A DNA stretch of 64,000 bases from Roseivirga sp. (GTDB taxonomy: Bacteria > Bacteroidota > Bacteroidia > Cytophagales > Cyclobacteriaceae), in NCBI GenBank assembly GCA_018402485.1, contig JAGYIY010000001.1, forward strand, positions 1,396,001 through 1,460,000, read 5' to 3'. Numbering within the stretch: position 1 is the stretch's first letter; each line of letters starts with the position of its first letter. Positions 10,259-22,097 of this stretch are shown piece by piece. The notes below the pieces were generated by a model. The model was given only the letters and a program-made list of their open reading frames with translations, had not been told where the DNA came from and ran no database searches. Position numbers and translations under genes: made by a program.

Positions 10259-13200
10259 ATGGCATTTAAAAAGAATAAAAAACTCAATACCGATTTTCAA
10301 AAAGTGACGGTCAGTTTGGCCTCTCCAGAGTCAATATTGGAATCGTCACACGGTGAAGTAACCCAGCCGGAAACCATCAATTACAGAACATATAAGCCTG
10401 AAATGGGTGGCTTGTTTTGTGAAAGAATTTTCGGTCCCGTAAAAGATTGGGAATGTCATTGCGGTAAATACAAGCGTATTCGATACAAGGGTATCATCTG
10501 CGACCGCTGTGGTGTTGAGGTTACCGAGAAAAAAGTTCGTAGAGAGCGCATGGGACACATCGAACTCGTTGTTCCTGTAGCTCATATTTGGTATTTTAAA
10601 TCCCTACCTAATAAAATAGGCTATCTCCTTGGCCTCCCAACAAAGAAGTTAGATCAAATCATTTATTACGAAAGATTTGTGGTGATTCAGCCAGGTATCA
10701 AAGAAGAGGAAGGAATCAGTTACATGGATTTCCTTACCGAAGATGAATACCTAGACATTTTGGACAAATTGCCAAGGGAAAACCAGATGCTTGATGATTC
10801 TGACCCCGAGAAATTTATCGCCAAAATGGGTGCCGAAGGATTAGAAATGCTATTGTCTCGCCTAGAGTTAGATGAACTTTCTTATTCCTTACGTCATCAG
10901 GCAGCTACAGATACATCACAGCAAAGAAAAGCTGAGGCACTGAAAAGGCTGAGAGTGGTAGAGGCTTTCCGTGATGCTCGTACACGTATCGAGAACAGAC
11001 CGGAATGGATGATCATCAAAATGGTTCCCGTGATTCCACCGGAATTGAGACCATTAGTGCCATTAGATGGTGGTCGTTTTGCAACATCCGATCTGAATGA
11101 CCTCTACCGAAGGGTAATCATTAGAAATAACCGTTTGAAACGCTTGATCGATATCAAAGCACCGGAAGTGATTTTGAGAAACGAAAAGCGTATGCTGCAA
11201 GAAGCAGTAGATTCACTTTTCGATAACTCTCGTAAAGTAAATGCAGTGCGTGCCGATGGAAACAGGGCGTTGAAGTCTTTGAGTGATATGCTCAAAGGTA
11301 AACAAGGTCGATTCCGTCAAAACCTGTTGGGTAAAAGGGTAGACTACTCTGGTCGTTCTGTTATTGTCGTAGGGCCGGAATTGAAGATGCACGAATGTGG
11401 ATTGCCGAAAAATATGGCTGCCGAGCTTTTCAAACCTTTTATCATTAGAAAACTGATTGAAAGAGGGATTGTAAAGACCGTAAAGTCAGCAAAGAAAATT
11501 GTAGACCGTAAAGATCCTGTTGTTTGGGACATTTTAGAAAATGTTTTGAAAGGGCATCCTGTACTACTTAACCGTGCGCCTACATTGCACAGATTGGGTA
11601 TTCAGGCCTTCCAGCCTAAGTTGATTGAGGGAAAAGCCATTCAGTTACATCCGTTGGTTTGTACGGCTTTTAACGCCGACTTTGATGGAGACCAAATGGC
11701 TGTTCACGTTCCATTAGGTCACGATGCTGTCCTGGAAGCCTCTATGTTGATGCTTTCTTCGCACAACATTTTGAACCCTGCGAACGGAGCTCCAATTACG
11801 GTACCTTCCCAGGATATGGTCTTAGGGTTATACTATGTAACTAAAGGCAGAAAATCGACAGAAGAAGAAAAGGTAGCAGGTGAAGGAATGAGATTCTATT
11901 CTCATGAAGAAGTGATTATTGCTATCAATGAAGGAAGAATTTCTAAACATGCCTACATCCACGTAAGAACGCAAGTGCGTGAAAATGATGCGTTAGTGGA
12001 TAAAATGATTGAAACCGTAGCAGGTCGTGTAATTTTTAATGAAACAGTACCAGAAGAGGTAGGCTTTGTTAACGAATTATTGACCAAGAAAAAGCTACAA
12101 GGAATCATTCAGAAAGTAGTAAGCATTTGCGGTATTTCAAAAACGGCTAAGTTCTTGGATGACATCAAGGATCTTGGATTCCAAATGGCTTACAAAGGTG
12201 GGCTTTCCATGGGACTTGACGATATTCATATTCCGGATAACAAAACGGATTTGGTTGATAGTGCTAAAGAAGAAGTGGATGCTGTATGGCAAAACTACTT
12301 GATGGGACTGATCACAGATAACGAAAGATACAACCAGGTAATCGATATTTGGACTAGGGTGAACACCAAGTTGACCAATGGACTGATGAATGAAATGGAA
12401 GAAGACCGTCAGGGATTCAACTCTATTTACATGATGATGCACTCCGGTGCGCGTGGTTCTAGAGAGCAAATCCGACAGTTGGGGGGTATGAGAGGTCTGA
12501 TGGCTAAACCACAGAAAAACCTAGCGGGTTCTATCGGTGCCATCATCGAAAACCCAATCCTTTCTAACTTTAAAGAAGGTTTGGATGTACTCGAGTACTT
12601 TATTTCGACACACGGTGCGCGTAAAGGTCTGGCGGATACGGCTCTGAAAACTGCCGATGCAGGATATTTAACAAGACGTTTAGTAGATGTTGCACAAGAT
12701 TGTGTCATCAATGAACCAGATTGTGGAACCTTAAGAGGACTTACCGTTTCTGCATTGAAAGACAACGAAGAGGTTGTAGAAGCGCTTTCCGAAAGAATAT
12801 TAGGTCGTGTGTCAGTACACGATATATACGATCCTATTACGGAAGAATTACTGGTTGCTTCTGGCGAGGAAATTACTGAGAAAATTGCAGAGAAGATTGA
12901 TGAGTCTGCCATTGAAGATGTAGAAATTCGTTCTGTACTGACTTGCGAAGCAAAGCGTGGTGTTTGTACAAAATGTTATGGAAGAAACCTTTCTACCAAC
13001 AACATGGTACAAAAAGGAGAATCAGTGGGTGTTATTGCAGCTCAGTCTATTGGTGAGCCGGGTACACAGTTGACATTGAGAACTTTCCACGTAGGAGGTA
13101 CCGCCTCAAACATTGCCGTTGATGCGAGCATCAAGGCGAAATTTGACGGTGTTATTTCTTATGAAGAGCTAAGATCGCTTCCAACGACAGACGATGAGGG

Positions 13201-14581
13201 CAATACCATTAATATTGTCATGGGACGTACGGGTGAGATTCAATTGATCGATCCTAAGTCTAAAAAAGTGTTAATCTCTAATCACGTTCCTTACGGAGCT
13301 GTTTTGAAAGTGAAAGAAGGAGATAAAGTAGAGAAGGGTGATACCCTTTGTACTTGGGACCCTTACAATGCGGTGATTCTTTCTGAGTTTGACGGTGTAA
13401 TAGAGTTTGATGCCATTGAAGAAGGTGTTACTTACAAAGAGGTATTCGATGAGCAGACTGGTCACAGAGAAAAAGTAATTACCGATACAAAGGATAAGAA
13501 TAAGAACCCTGCTGTTATTGTCAAGGCTAAGAATGATTCGAAGTCATATAACATTCCTGTTGAGGCTCATTTGGCAGTAAATCAAGGAGATAAAGTAAAG
13601 GTAGGTCAGCCATTGGCTAAGATACCTCGTGCCATGGGTAAATCTCGCGATATTACAGGGGGTCTTCCTAGGGTAACTGAACTTTTTGAAGCTCGAAATC
13701 CATCAAACCCAGCTGTTGTTTCTGAAATTGACGGTGTGGTTTCTTATGGTGGCATTAAGAGGGGTAACCGAGAAATCTTTATTGAGTCGAAAGATGGTGT
13801 GAAGAAAAAATACATGGTGCCACTTTCTAAGCATATTTTGGTTCAGGATAATGACTTTGTAAGAGCGGGTTATCCGTTGTCTGATGGAGCCATCACCCCT
13901 AATGATATCTTGAATATTCAAGGGCCAACAGCCGTTCAGGAGTATTTGGTGAACGAAATCCAAGAAGTTTATAGACTTCAAGGTGTGAAAATTAACGACA
14001 AACACATCGAGGTGATTGTGAAACAAATGATGCAGAAAGTAGAAATCATTGATTCCGGCGACACACAATTTCTACCCGGACAAGTGGTCGATAAGTTCTT
14101 ATTCATGGAAGAAAACGATAACGTACTCGACCTGAAAGTAGTAACAGAATCTGGTGATAGCGAAAGCTTTAAACCAGGTAAGATTGTTACGCCAAGGGAA
14201 TTGAGAGATGAAAATTCAACCTTGAAGCGCAAGGACTTGAAAGTTGTTGAGGTAAGAGATGCACAACCAGCGGTATCAAGACCTAAACTTCAAGGAATTA
14301 CACAAGCTTCTTTGGGTACGGATAGCTTTATCTCTGCAGCATCCTTCCAGGAAACAACTAAAGTATTGAGTGAAGCCTCTATCAAGGGTAAATCCGATAC
14401 CTTAGAAGGTTTGAAAGAGAATGTGATTGTAGGTCATTTGATTCCTGCAGGTACTGGCATGAGAAGCTATAACGATTTATTGGTAAGCAATAAGGAGGAG
14501 TACGAAAAGCTGACAGCAGCGAAGGAGGCTTATGCAGCCGCAGCCGCAGAAGCCGAATTGCAAGAAGAAAACGCTGAATAG
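10259..14581 (+). CDS. rpoC: DNA-directed RNA polymerase subunit beta'
   Basis: [12 protein letters not shown] active-site motif; [24 protein letters not shown] zinc finger. Confidence 0.99.
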   Translation: MAFKKNKKLNTDFQKVTVSLASPESILESSHGEVTQPETINYRTYKPEMGGLFCERIFGPVKDWECHCGKYKRIRYKGIICDRCGVEVTEKKVRRERMGHIELVVPVAHIWYFKSLPNKIGYLLGLPTKKLDQIIYYERFVVIQPGIKEEEGISYMDFLTEDEYLDILDKLPRENQMLDDSDPEKFIAKMGAEGLEMLLSRLELDELSYSLRHQAATDTSQQRKAEALKRLRVVEAFRDARTRIENRPEWMIIKMVPVIPPELRPLVPLDGGRFATSDLNDLYRRVIIRNNRLKRLIDIKAPEVILRNEKRMLQEAVDSLFDNSRKVNAVRADGNRALKSLSDMLKGKQGRFRQNLLGKRVDYSGRSVIVVGPELKMHECGLPKNMAAELFKPFIIRKLIERGIVKTVKSAKKIVDRKDPVVWDILENVLKGHPVLLNRAPTLHRLGIQAFQPKLIEGKAIQLHPLVCTAFNADFDGDQMAVHVPLGHDAVLEASMLMLSSHNILNPANGAPITVPSQDMVLGLYYVTKGRKSTEEEKVAGEGMRFYSHEEVIIAINEGRISKHAYIHVRTQVRENDALVDKMIETVAGRVIFNETVPEEVGFVNELLTKKKLQGIIQKVVSICGISKTAKFLDDIKDLGFQMAYKGGLSMGLDDIHIPDNKTDLVDSAKEEVDAVWQNYLMGLITDNERYNQVIDIWTRVNTKLTNGLMNEMEEDRQGFNSIYMMMHSGARGSREQIRQLGGMRGLMAKPQKNLAGSIGAIIENPILSNFKEGLDVLEYFISTHGARKGLADTALKTADAGYLTRRLVDVAQDCVINEPDCGTLRGLTVSALKDNEEVVEALSERILGRVSVHDIYDPITEELLVASGEEITEKIAEKIDESAIEDVEIRSVLTCEAKRGVCTKCYGRNLSTNNMVQKGESVGVIAAQSIGEPGTQLTLRTFHVGGTASNIAVDASIKAKFDGVISYEELRSLPTTDDEGNTINIVMGRTGEIQLIDPKSKKVLISNHVPYGAVLKVKEGDKVEKGDTLCTWDPYNAVILSEFDGVIEFDAIEEGVTYKEVFDEQTGHREKVITDTKDKNKNPAVIVKAKNDSKSYNIPVEAHLAVNQGDKVKVGQPLAKIPRAMGKSRDITGGLPRVTELFEARNPSNPAVVSEIDGVVSYGGIKRGNREIFIESKDGVKKKYMVPLSKHILVQDNDFVRAGYPLSDGAITPNDILNIQGPTAVQEYLVNEIQEVYRLQGVKINDKHIEVIVKQMMQKVEIIDSGDTQFLPGQVVDKFLFMEENDNVLDLKVVTESGDSESFKPGKIVTPRELRDENSTLKRKDLKVVEVRDAQPAVSRPKLQGITQASLGTDSFISAASFQETTKVLSEASIKGKSDTLEGLKENVIVGHLIPAGTGMRSYNDLLVSNKEEYEKLTAAKEAYAAAAAEAELQEENAE

Positions 14582-14593
14582 AATTGTTAAAAT

Positions 14594-14917
14594 ATGGCAA
14601 ATCAAGATCAATCTAAAAAAGAGCAAAAACTGAATATTGAACTTCCGGAAGAAATTGCGGAAGGTCAGTATGTGAATTTGGCGATGATAGCTCACTCTAA
14701 TAGTGAGTTTGTGATTGATTTTATCAAAACCATGCCAAGCGTTCCTAAAGCGAAGGTGAAATCGAGAATAATTATTACGCCCGAGCATGCCAAGCGTTTA
14801 CTTTATGCGCTCAAGGACAACATCGATAAATTCGAAGCCAACTTTGGTGATATCAAAGAAGCTGATCATCCCCCCAAGTTTCCAATGAATTTTGGAGGTA
14901 CAGTCGGAGAGGCTTAA
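14594..14917 (+). CDS. DUF3467-like small protein co-located with rpoC
   Basis: 107 aa: LNIELPEEIAEGQYVNLAMIAHSNSEFVIDFIKTMPSVPKAKVKSRIIITPEHAKRLL. Confidence 0.85.
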   Translation: MANQDQSKKEQKLNIELPEEIAEGQYVNLAMIAHSNSEFVIDFIKTMPSVPKAKVKSRIIITPEHAKRLLYALKDNIDKFEANFGDIKEADHPPKFPMNFGGTVGEA

Positions 14918-14936
14918 GTTTTTTCGAAGAATAAAA

Positions 14937-14970
14937 ACCAAAAAAACCACCCTGAGGTGGTTTTTTTGGT
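14937..14970. terminator. Rho-independent (bidirectional-looking) terminator
   Basis: ACCAAAAAAACCACC-ctga-GGTGGTTTTTTTGGT, perfect 15-bp stem. Confidence 0.92.
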
Positions 14971-15069
14971 TTGAGCCTGAGCTGAACTCATGATAAACCT
15001 TATAAACGAATCATTTGCATGAGGATCTGCGAAATATTTGTTAGCTTTTGGGACCAATAGATGTGAGTT

Positions 15070-15291
15070 TTGAAGCATTTTAATCTAACCTATACACTCG
15101 GTTTTTGTGCTGGATGGATCTTTGTCTCAGTCAACTTATTAATCATCCTGATCGCCTCATTGATCCATAGCAATATGAGTTACCTGAATGCTTTAGGTGT
15201 GTTTTTGGCGGTTTTGATTTCCTCCTATCTAAGTTATATGTCTTTTAAAATAGCGGAAAGTAATTTCGAGGATGAAAATCATGTGTTATAA
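15070..15291 (+). CDS. Hypothetical small two-TM membrane protein (TTG start)
   Basis: 73 aa with two hydrophobic segments; lies between a terminator and the rpsL promoter. Confidence 0.45.
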   Translation: MKHFNLTYTLGFCAGWIFVSVNLLIILIASLIHSNMSYLNALGVFLAVLISSYLSYMSFKIAESNFEDENHVL

Positions 15292-15383
15292 TTCCTATGA
15301 ATCTGCTGTCACATTCTTTAAAATAGGTTTGAGAGGGGTGTAGCATGGTCTGGGCTTGAAGGTTTTTTATTTGCAAGCAACTG

Positions 15384-15414
15384 TTTGTTTCAAAAACTTC
15401 TTTTGCTACCTTTG
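15384..15414 (+). promoter_or_regulatory. Bacteroidetes-type promoter for rpsL-rpsG-fusA-rpsJ
   Basis: TTTG 15384-15387, -7 TACCTTTG 15407-15414, then CAGTCC. Confidence 0.75.
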
Positions 15415-15459
15415 CAGTCCAAAATTTATAACTAGGAAAAAAAATCTAAAATTCTGTAA

Positions 15460-15840
15460 ATGCCTACTATACAACAATTGGTAAGAAAAGGGCGTAAGAA
15501 ATTGACTTCCAAGTCAAAATCTCCGGCCTTGGACAGCTGCCCGCAGAGAAGAGGGGTTTGTACCCGTGTGTACACAACCACCCCTAAAAAACCAAACTCA
15601 GCCATGCGCAAAGTGGCAAGGGTAAGGTTGACCAACGGCAAAGAGGTGAATGCCTACATCCCCGGTGAGGGTCATAACTTACAAGAACACTCCATTGTGT
15701 TGATTCGCGGTGGTAGAGTGAAAGACCTTCCAGGTGTGAGATATCACATTATCCGCGGTGCATTAGATACTGCCGGAGTGAATGGTCGACTTCAAAGAAG
15801 ATCCAAATACGGAGCTAAACGTCCTAAAGACAAAAAATAG
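15460..15840 (+). CDS. rpsL: Ribosomal protein S12 (uS12)
   Basis: [15 protein letters not shown]...[24 protein letters not shown]. Confidence 0.99.
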   Translation: MPTIQQLVRKGRKKLTSKSKSPALDSCPQRRGVCTRVYTTTPKKPNSAMRKVARVRLTNGKEVNAYIPGEGHNLQEHSIVLIRGGRVKDLPGVRYHIIRGALDTAGVNGRLQRRSKYGAKRPKDKK

Positions 15841-15855
15841 AACAAACATAATAGA

Positions 15856-16323
15856 ATGAGAAAATCGAAACCAAAGAAGAGATATATTCTTCCCGATCCG
15901 AAATTCCAAGATACTTTGGTAACAAAGTTTGTGAATTACCTGATGGTCGATGGAAAGAAGAGTATTGCCTACGGCATTTTTTACGATGCCATAGAACTTG
16001 TTGAAAAACGTTCAGGTGAGAATGGTCTTGAGACTTGGAAAAAAGCATTGGGTAACATTATGCCTTCTGTTGAAGTAAAGTCTAGAAGAGTAGGAGGCGC
16101 CACCTTTCAAGTTCCCATTGAAGTACGACCTAATAGAAAAACATCGCTTGGTATCAAGTGGATGATTTCTTTTGCTCGTAAAAGAGGAGAGAAAACCATG
16201 GTCGAAAGATTGGCTGGTGAAATCATTGCCGGTGCCAAGGGTGAAGGAGCTGCTGTGAAGAAGAAAGACGATACCCACAGAATGGCAGACGCTAACAAAG
16301 CATTTTCACATTTTAGATTTTAA
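15856..16323 (+). CDS. rpsG: Ribosomal protein S7 (uS7)
   Basis: [30 protein letters not shown]. Confidence 0.99.
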   Translation: MRKSKPKKRYILPDPKFQDTLVTKFVNYLMVDGKKSIAYGIFYDAIELVEKRSGENGLETWKKALGNIMPSVEVKSRRVGGATFQVPIEVRPNRKTSLGIKWMISFARKRGEKTMVERLAGEIIAGAKGEGAAVKKKDDTHRMADANKAFSHFRF

Positions 16324-16337
16324 TTCCTAACACAGAA

Positions 16338-18437
16338 ATGGCAAGAGATTTAAGATTAACTCGGAACATTGGTATTGCTGCTCACATTGATGCAGGTAAA
16401 ACCACGACAACCGAACGCATATTATATTACACTGGTGTGTCTCACAAAATTGGTGAGGTACACGATGGTGCCGCTACCATGGACTGGATGGAGCAGGAGC
16501 AAGAAAGAGGTATTACCATTACCTCGGCTGCTACAACGGTCTTCTGGCCTTACAAAGACGAAGAATATCACATCAACATCATTGACACTCCGGGTCACGT
16601 AGATTTTACCGTAGAGGTAAATCGCTCCCTTCGTGTTTTAGATGGCTTGGTGTTCTTGTTCTCAGCTGTAGACGGTGTTGAGCCACAGTCAGAAACCAAC
16701 TGGCGTTTGGCCGATAACTACAAAGTAGCTCGTATCGGTTTCGTGAATAAAATGGACAGAGCTGGTGCTGATTTCTTAAACGTGTGTAAGCAGGTGAAAG
16801 AAATGTTGGGTACTAAGGCCGTTCCTTTGCAGTTGCCTATTGGTGCGGAAGAAAACTATAAAGGGATTGTTGACCTCGTAGAGAATAAAGCGATCATCTG
16901 GAACGATGAGGATAACGGTATGACGTATGACGAGGTGCCAATTCCAGAAGACATGATCGATGAGGTTGCCGAATACAGAGAGCAACTCTTAGAAGCGGTA
17001 GCCGAATACGATGATTCTTTGTTAGAAAAATATTTCGAAGATCCGAATTCTATTTCGGTTGATGAAATCATTGCTGCCTTGAGAGCAGCTACCATAGATT
17101 TGGCTTTTGTGCCAATGATGTGTGGTTCGGCCTTTAAAAACAAAGGTGTTCAATCACTCTTGAACTACGTGATGGAGTTGTTACCATCTCCTTTAGATAG
17201 AGATAACATTGTAGGTATCAATCCTGATACGGAAGAAGAAACCTCAAGAAAACCACAATCAGACCAACCATTCGCTGCCTTAGCTTTTAAAATTGCTACC
17301 GACCCATTCGTTGGGCGTCTGTGTTTTGTAAGATCTTACTCGGGTACGTTAGATTCTGGTTCTTATGTCTTTAATACGAGAACGGATAAAAAAGAGCGTA
17401 TTTCGCGTATCTTTCAAATGCACGCGAACAAGCAAAATGCGATTGATTCTCTGCACGCAGGTGATATTGCTGCTGTGGTAGGCTTCAAAGACATTAAAAC
17501 AGGAGACACACTTTGCGATGAAAAACATAAGATTGTTTTGGAATCCATGGTATTCCCAGAGCCTGTAATTGGTTATGCAATTGAACCGAAAACACAAGCA
17601 GATGTGGACAAACTAGGAATGGCCATTGCCAAACTAGTAGAAGAGGATCCTACGCTTACGGTAAATACGGATGAAGAAACAGGTCAAACCATTTTGAGAG
17701 GAATGGGAGAATTGCACTTGGACATCATCATGGATCGTTTGAAGCGTGAGTTTAAAGTAGAAGTGAACCAAGGTGCCCCGCAAGTGGCTTACAAAGAGTC
17801 GATCAATGCGAGTGTTGAACACAAAGAGGTATATAAGAAACAATCAGGTGGTAAAGGTAAGTTTGCCGATATCTCATTTGAATTGAGTCCTGCTGATGCA
17901 GAGCAAGAAGAAGACGGACTACAATTTGTGAATCAAATTGTAGGGGGTATCATTCCTAAGGAATTCATTCCGGCCATTGAAAAAGGCTTTAAATCAGCAA
18001 TGGACAATGGGCCTTTAGCGGGTTATCCAGTAGAGCGTATGAAAGTACGATTGTTCCATGGTTCATTCCACGATGTGGATTCAGATTCGCTATCTTTTGA
18101 GATGGCAGCGCGTTTGGGCTTCAAAGCTGCGGCTAAAAAAGCACAACCTAGATTGATGGAGCCTATTATGGCTGTTGATGTCGTCACGCCTGATGAATAT
18201 ACCGGGTCCATTACAGGTGACCTGAACAGACGTAGAGGTATCATGAAGGGAATGGATACAAAAGGTAGTGCAACCGTTGTAAGAGCCGATGTGCCCCTTT
18301 CAGAGCTATTTGGATACGTAACGGATTTAAGAACCATGTCTTCGGGACGAGCTACGGCTTCCTTGACATTTGCTCACTATGAGGCCGTACCCAATAACCT
18401 TGCAGAAGACGTGATTGCTAAAACCAAAGGTGAATAA
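16338..18437 (+). CDS. fusA: Elongation factor G
   Basis: [25 protein letters not shown]; 699 aa. Confidence 0.99.
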   Translation: MARDLRLTRNIGIAAHIDAGKTTTTERILYYTGVSHKIGEVHDGAATMDWMEQEQERGITITSAATTVFWPYKDEEYHINIIDTPGHVDFTVEVNRSLRVLDGLVFLFSAVDGVEPQSETNWRLADNYKVARIGFVNKMDRAGADFLNVCKQVKEMLGTKAVPLQLPIGAEENYKGIVDLVENKAIIWNDEDNGMTYDEVPIPEDMIDEVAEYREQLLEAVAEYDDSLLEKYFEDPNSISVDEIIAALRAATIDLAFVPMMCGSAFKNKGVQSLLNYVMELLPSPLDRDNIVGINPDTEEETSRKPQSDQPFAALAFKIATDPFVGRLCFVRSYSGTLDSGSYVFNTRTDKKERISRIFQMHANKQNAIDSLHAGDIAAVVGFKDIKTGDTLCDEKHKIVLESMVFPEPVIGYAIEPKTQADVDKLGMAIAKLVEEDPTLTVNTDEETGQTILRGMGELHLDIIMDRLKREFKVEVNQGAPQVAYKESINASVEHKEVYKKQSGGKGKFADISFELSPADAEQEEDGLQFVNQIVGGIIPKEFIPAIEKGFKSAMDNGPLAGYPVERMKVRLFHGSFHDVDSDSLSFEMAARLGFKAAAKKAQPRLMEPIMAVDVVTPDEYTGSITGDLNRRRGIMKGMDTKGSATVVRADVPLSELFGYVTDLRTMSSGRATASLTFAHYEAVPNNLAEDVIAKTKGE

Positions 18438-18454
18438 GCTGTAAATTAAAAAAC

Positions 18455-18760
18455 ATGACACAGAAGATTAGAATCAAATTAAAGTCATACGATCACAACC
18501 TGGTGGATAAGTCATCAGAGAAAATCGTGAGAGCGGTAAAGACTACCGGAGCCATTGTGAGTGGTCCAATTCCTTTGCCTACCGTGAAAGAAAAATTTAC
18601 AGTGCTGAAATCACCGCATGTAAATAAAAAAGCGCGTGAGCAGTTTCAGTTGTGCACCTATAAGCGATTGGTAGACATTTATTCTTCCAGCGCAAAAACC
18701 GTTGATGCATTAATGAAGCTGGAATTACCCTCGGGTGTAGATGTAGAAATCAAGGTGTAA
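18455..18760 (+). CDS. rpsJ: Ribosomal protein S10 (uS10)
   Basis: [33 protein letters not shown]. Confidence 0.99.
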   Translation: MTQKIRIKLKSYDHNLVDKSSEKIVRAVKTTGAIVSGPIPLPTVKEKFTVLKSPHVNKKAREQFQLCTYKRLVDIYSSSAKTVDALMKLELPSGVDVEIKV

Positions 18761-18781
18761 TATACCTATTGGATACAAAAT

Positions 18782-18816
18782 AAAAAGAGGCTTTTCGTTA
18801 AGGAGAGCCTCTTTTT
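18782..18816 (+). terminator. Rho-independent terminator after rpsJ
   Basis: AAAAAGAGGCT-tttcgttaaggag-AGCCTCTTTTT(T), 11-bp stem. Confidence 0.88.
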
Positions 18817-18890
18817 TAGTTTAGAATTATGGATAATATTTTTTTATCTAGCTTGCACTTAAGTCTTGACTAAGCACATGTTCTATACTT

Positions 18891-20030
18891 ATGACCATCG
18901 TAAATAAAGGTTTAAACAAAAGAGGCCACTTAGTTCTTGTCGTTTCGTTCTCTTTACTTTTTTGTTTTGGTGCATGCAACAAGAAACAAAACGTGAACTT
19001 GAGCGGGCTGAAGGTTTATGCAGATACCCTTACCATCGACATACCCTCATTCACCTCTTCAAATCTAGCGAAGCCTGTCGTTTGGCAGGAAGGCCAAATA
19101 GAATACTTAGCGGCTTATAATTATCTAGATCATAGTTTGTCAATTTTTAATTTGACAGATGAAACTTACGCTAAAAGAATCTCTTTAGATAGGGAAGGAC
19201 CTCACTTTGTTGATGCCGTTGGTGCTGTGTCTTTTGATGTTGATTTGAACTGTTTTATCGTTGTAAATTATCAATGGATCACTTTCATCAATCTTGAGGG
19301 TAAAGTTCTAAAACGACTTCGGATGAATAGTGGAAAACAAAACGACTTGGAGGGAATTGACTTTGAAAAGTATGAACTCTATTATAATCATTATTCAGGC
19401 TTGCAGTTTGATCAGGAAAGCAAAAAATTTTTGATGGGAGTTGCCAGTTTAAATAGACGTTACCCACAGCGCGATACAACTAGTAGATTGGCTGAAATTG
19501 ATCTAAGGAGTAACGCTATTGCTCCACTTGATATTAAGATGCCAAAAGACTTTACTGAACTTCCTGGGGATTATGGTGAATTGACGCGCATAGGGTTTTG
19601 GAGAAAAGGAAGTGAGATAGTCTTCAATTTTGTTATGGCCGCTAAGGTTTTTATAAAAGAGTCTGATTCATTAATGGTTTATGATATTGAATCTCCACTG
19701 CTTGACAACTTAGCCCAGCCCATGAAGGGAGGAGGGAATTGGAATCAGAATAGAATAAAACATCAATTATCATCTCAGGCCTTTTACCCGATGGTTTCTG
19801 ATAAGCATCAGGATATCTATGGTCAAGTTCAGAAAACAGATTCAAACTCTCCTTCTGATGAAGACTATTATGGATTGTTTTTTTATGATGAGCATCTAAA
19901 TTTGATTAGCGAGATTGAATTTCCTGAAAATTACTATATCTTCCCTATCGTCTCTAAAAGAGGACTAATGTTCATGTCTTTCAATAAGCACGATGATAAA
20001 TTGAAGTTGGTGAAGTATAATTTGCAGTGA
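18891..20030 (+). CDS. Putative lipoprotein, beta-propeller/DUF4221-like
   Basis: Signal peptide with lipobox-like LLFCFGAC; repeated YLDHSLSIFNLTDE / WITFINLEGKVLKRL propeller-like strands. Confidence 0.6.
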   Translation: MTIVNKGLNKRGHLVLVVSFSLLFCFGACNKKQNVNLSGLKVYADTLTIDIPSFTSSNLAKPVVWQEGQIEYLAAYNYLDHSLSIFNLTDETYAKRISLDREGPHFVDAVGAVSFDVDLNCFIVVNYQWITFINLEGKVLKRLRMNSGKQNDLEGIDFEKYELYYNHYSGLQFDQESKKFLMGVASLNRRYPQRDTTSRLAEIDLRSNAIAPLDIKMPKDFTELPGDYGELTRIGFWRKGSEIVFNFVMAAKVFIKESDSLMVYDIESPLLDNLAQPMKGGGNWNQNRIKHQLSSQAFYPMVSDKHQDIYGQVQKTDSNSPSDEDYYGLFFYDEHLNLISEIEFPENYYIFPIVSKRGLMFMSFNKHDDKLKLVKYNLQ

Positions 20031-20674
20031 AGTCTCATATCAAATTGACGTTCTTCTTAATCGCCATGCATCTAAATGGCTGTGGCAATCCCTCGAAAGT
20101 AGGGATTGGGGTTTTCCATATTGAGCTGCAAAACAATGTTCAATTAGAGTTTTTTGATCAACCAAAAAATGGACTTCAACCGGTATTTATTGTTGACTTG
20201 TTCCTTGACTCCTCCAACCTAAAAGTGAAAAGTAACGTAAGTGAGTTCGGTACTTTGAAATTTGTTCCTCTTTATGATGCCTCTGAGAGAGGGGTATTAG
20301 CGTTGCGTGTTGTGGAGAAAAGAGAGGACTGGCTAAAGGTGATCACTGATAGCTCAAAAGATCAGCAGGTAGCTCATTGGCTCTTTTCACCAAATGCGAA
20401 AGTAGATAATTGGGAGGAATTCTTGCTGAGTGTTTATCGTGTGAGGCCAAAGTCGAACGATAATAGGTTACGAAAAGCTCCATATGTCTCCGCCAAAGAG
20501 GTTTTAAGAAATCTACGCTATACATGTTTAGTTCCATTGGCTGTTTCAGGAGACTGGTTGCGGGTTAAAAACTCGGCAGTACGGTGCGATGAATCTGGGA
20601 ATATCAAAGAAGAATTTGGAGGGTTCATCCGTTGGAAAAAGCGAAATAAAATTCTAATCAATTTCTTTCTTTAA
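20027..20674 (+). CDS. Putative lipoprotein with SH3-like segments (GTG start, 4-nt GTGA overlap with previous gene)
   Basis: Signal peptide with lipobox LNGC; two WLKV/WLRV segments. Confidence 0.6.
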   Translation: MKSHIKLTFFLIAMHLNGCGNPSKVGIGVFHIELQNNVQLEFFDQPKNGLQPVFIVDLFLDSSNLKVKSNVSEFGTLKFVPLYDASERGVLALRVVEKREDWLKVITDSSKDQQVAHWLFSPNAKVDNWEEFLLSVYRVRPKSNDNRLRKAPYVSAKEVLRNLRYTCLVPLAVSGDWLRVKNSAVRCDESGNIKEEFGGFIRWKKRNKILINFFL

Positions 20675-20745
20675 TGCAGTCAGTTTATTGTGAGGCTAAA
20701 GAAATCATTTGGGAAGAAATTATTTCCTTAATTTCAATATCATTC

Positions 20746-20776
20746 TTGGTAACAAAAATTTAAATTTCTATCTTTG
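20746..20776 (+). promoter_or_regulatory. Bacteroidetes-type promoter for the rplC (S10/spc) operon
   Basis: TTG 20746-20748, 20-nt spacer, TATCTTTG 20769-20776, then CAGTCCGTTT. Confidence 0.78.
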
Positions 20777-20793
20777 CAGTCCGTTTCTCAAAA

Positions 20794-20808
20794 ACCCTAG
20801 GTAAGGGT
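20794..20808 (+). promoter_or_regulatory. Small leader hairpin upstream of rplC
   Basis: ACCCT-aggta-AGGGT within 52-nt leader. Confidence 0.35.
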
Positions 20809-20828
20809 CTATATAAACGAATAAAAAG

Positions 20829-21461
20829 ATGTCTGGAATAATCGGAAAAAAAATCGGAATGACTAGCATTTACAGTGCCGATGGACGTAATGTCGCATGC
20901 ACGGTGATAGAGGCTGGTCCTTGCGTAATCACGCAAGTAAAAGATGAGAAAACAGACGGATACAAAGCTGTTCAACTGGCTTTTGGTGAGCGTAAGGAGA
21001 AAAACACTCCTAGTGCACTAAAAGGCCATTTCAAAAAGGCAAATACTACGCCTAAGAGAGATGTGGTTGAGTTTCGAGAATTCCGTGAAGAGTTTGAAGG
21101 TCAAGTGGCCTTAGGTAACGAAATTAAAGTCGCTGATGTTTTTAAAGAAGGCGATTTTGTGGATGCCATTGGCACCTCAAAAGGAAAAGGATTTCAAGGC
21201 GTTGTAAAACGTCATGGTTTCGGTGGTGTAGGCCAAGCAACACATGGTCAGCATAACAGAATGAGAGCCCCCGGTTCAATCGGTGGTGCATCTTATCCTG
21301 CACGTGTTTTCAAGGGAACGCGAATGGCGGGCCGTATGGGGAACGATCGTGTAAAAGTGATTAACCTTCGTGTGATGAAAGTGGTGGCAGAGCAAAACCT
21401 TATTGTGGTTTCCGGGTCTATTCCGGGTGCTAAAAACTCAACCGTATTATTAGAGAAATAA
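20829..21461 (+). CDS. rplC: Ribosomal protein L3 (uL3)
   Basis: [38 protein letters not shown]. Confidence 0.99.
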   Translation: MSGIIGKKIGMTSIYSADGRNVACTVIEAGPCVITQVKDEKTDGYKAVQLAFGERKEKNTPSALKGHFKKANTTPKRDVVEFREFREEFEGQVALGNEIKVADVFKEGDFVDAIGTSKGKGFQGVVKRHGFGGVGQATHGQHNRMRAPGSIGGASYPARVFKGTRMAGRMGNDRVKVINLRVMKVVAEQNLIVVSGSIPGAKNSTVLLEK

Positions 21462-21465
21462 GACC

Positions 21466-22095
21466 ATGGAGATTACAGTATTAAAAAATAATGGTGAGGA
21501 AAGCGGAAGAAAAATCAATCTTTCGGATAATGTCTTTGGTGTAGAACCTAATGATCATGCCATCTACCTGGATGTCAAGCAGTTTCTAGCCAATCAAAGA
21601 CAAGGTACGCACCAGTCGAAAGAAAGAGGTCAAATTTCAGGGTCAACCCGAAAGATCAAAAAGCAAAAAGGCACAGGTACAGCTCGTGCCGGTAGCATTA
21701 AGTCTCCTGTTTTTAGAGGTGGAGGCCGTGTTTTCGGGCCAAAACCAAGAAATTATGGCTTCAAACTGAATAAGAAAACAAAGATTTTGGCACGTAAATC
21801 TGCCTTGTCTTACAAAGTGAAGGAAGATAAAATGGTGGTATTGGAAGATTTTTCTTTTGATGCACCAAAAACCAAGTCTTACTTAGCGTTTTTGCATAAC
21901 CTCACTCTTAGTGACAAGAAGACACTTTTGGTTTTGGCTGAGAACGATAAGAACATCACACTTTCAGGTAGAAATATTAAGAATGCAAAAGTGGTAACAG
22001 CCGATACATTGAATACTTACGATGTATTGAATGCCGACAGTCTTTTGTTGAGTGAGAAATCAGTCGAAAAACTGGAAAACCTTTTAAATAAGTAA
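21466..22095 (+). CDS. rplD: Ribosomal protein L4 (uL4)
   Basis: [40 protein letters not shown]. Confidence 0.99.
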   Translation: MEITVLKNNGEESGRKINLSDNVFGVEPNDHAIYLDVKQFLANQRQGTHQSKERGQISGSTRKIKKQKGTGTARAGSIKSPVFRGGGRVFGPKPRNYGFKLNKKTKILARKSALSYKVKEDKMVVLEDFSFDAPKTKSYLAFLHNLTLSDKKTLLVLAENDKNITLSGRNIKNAKVVTADTLNTYDVLNADSLLLSEKSVEKLENLLNK

Positions 22096-22097
22096 AG

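Noticed and set aside
12427-12912. 161-aa and other minus-strand ORFs inside rpoB/rpoC/fusA
   Set aside because: Fully contained antisense to highly conserved genes, low-complexity Ser-rich; no independent support.
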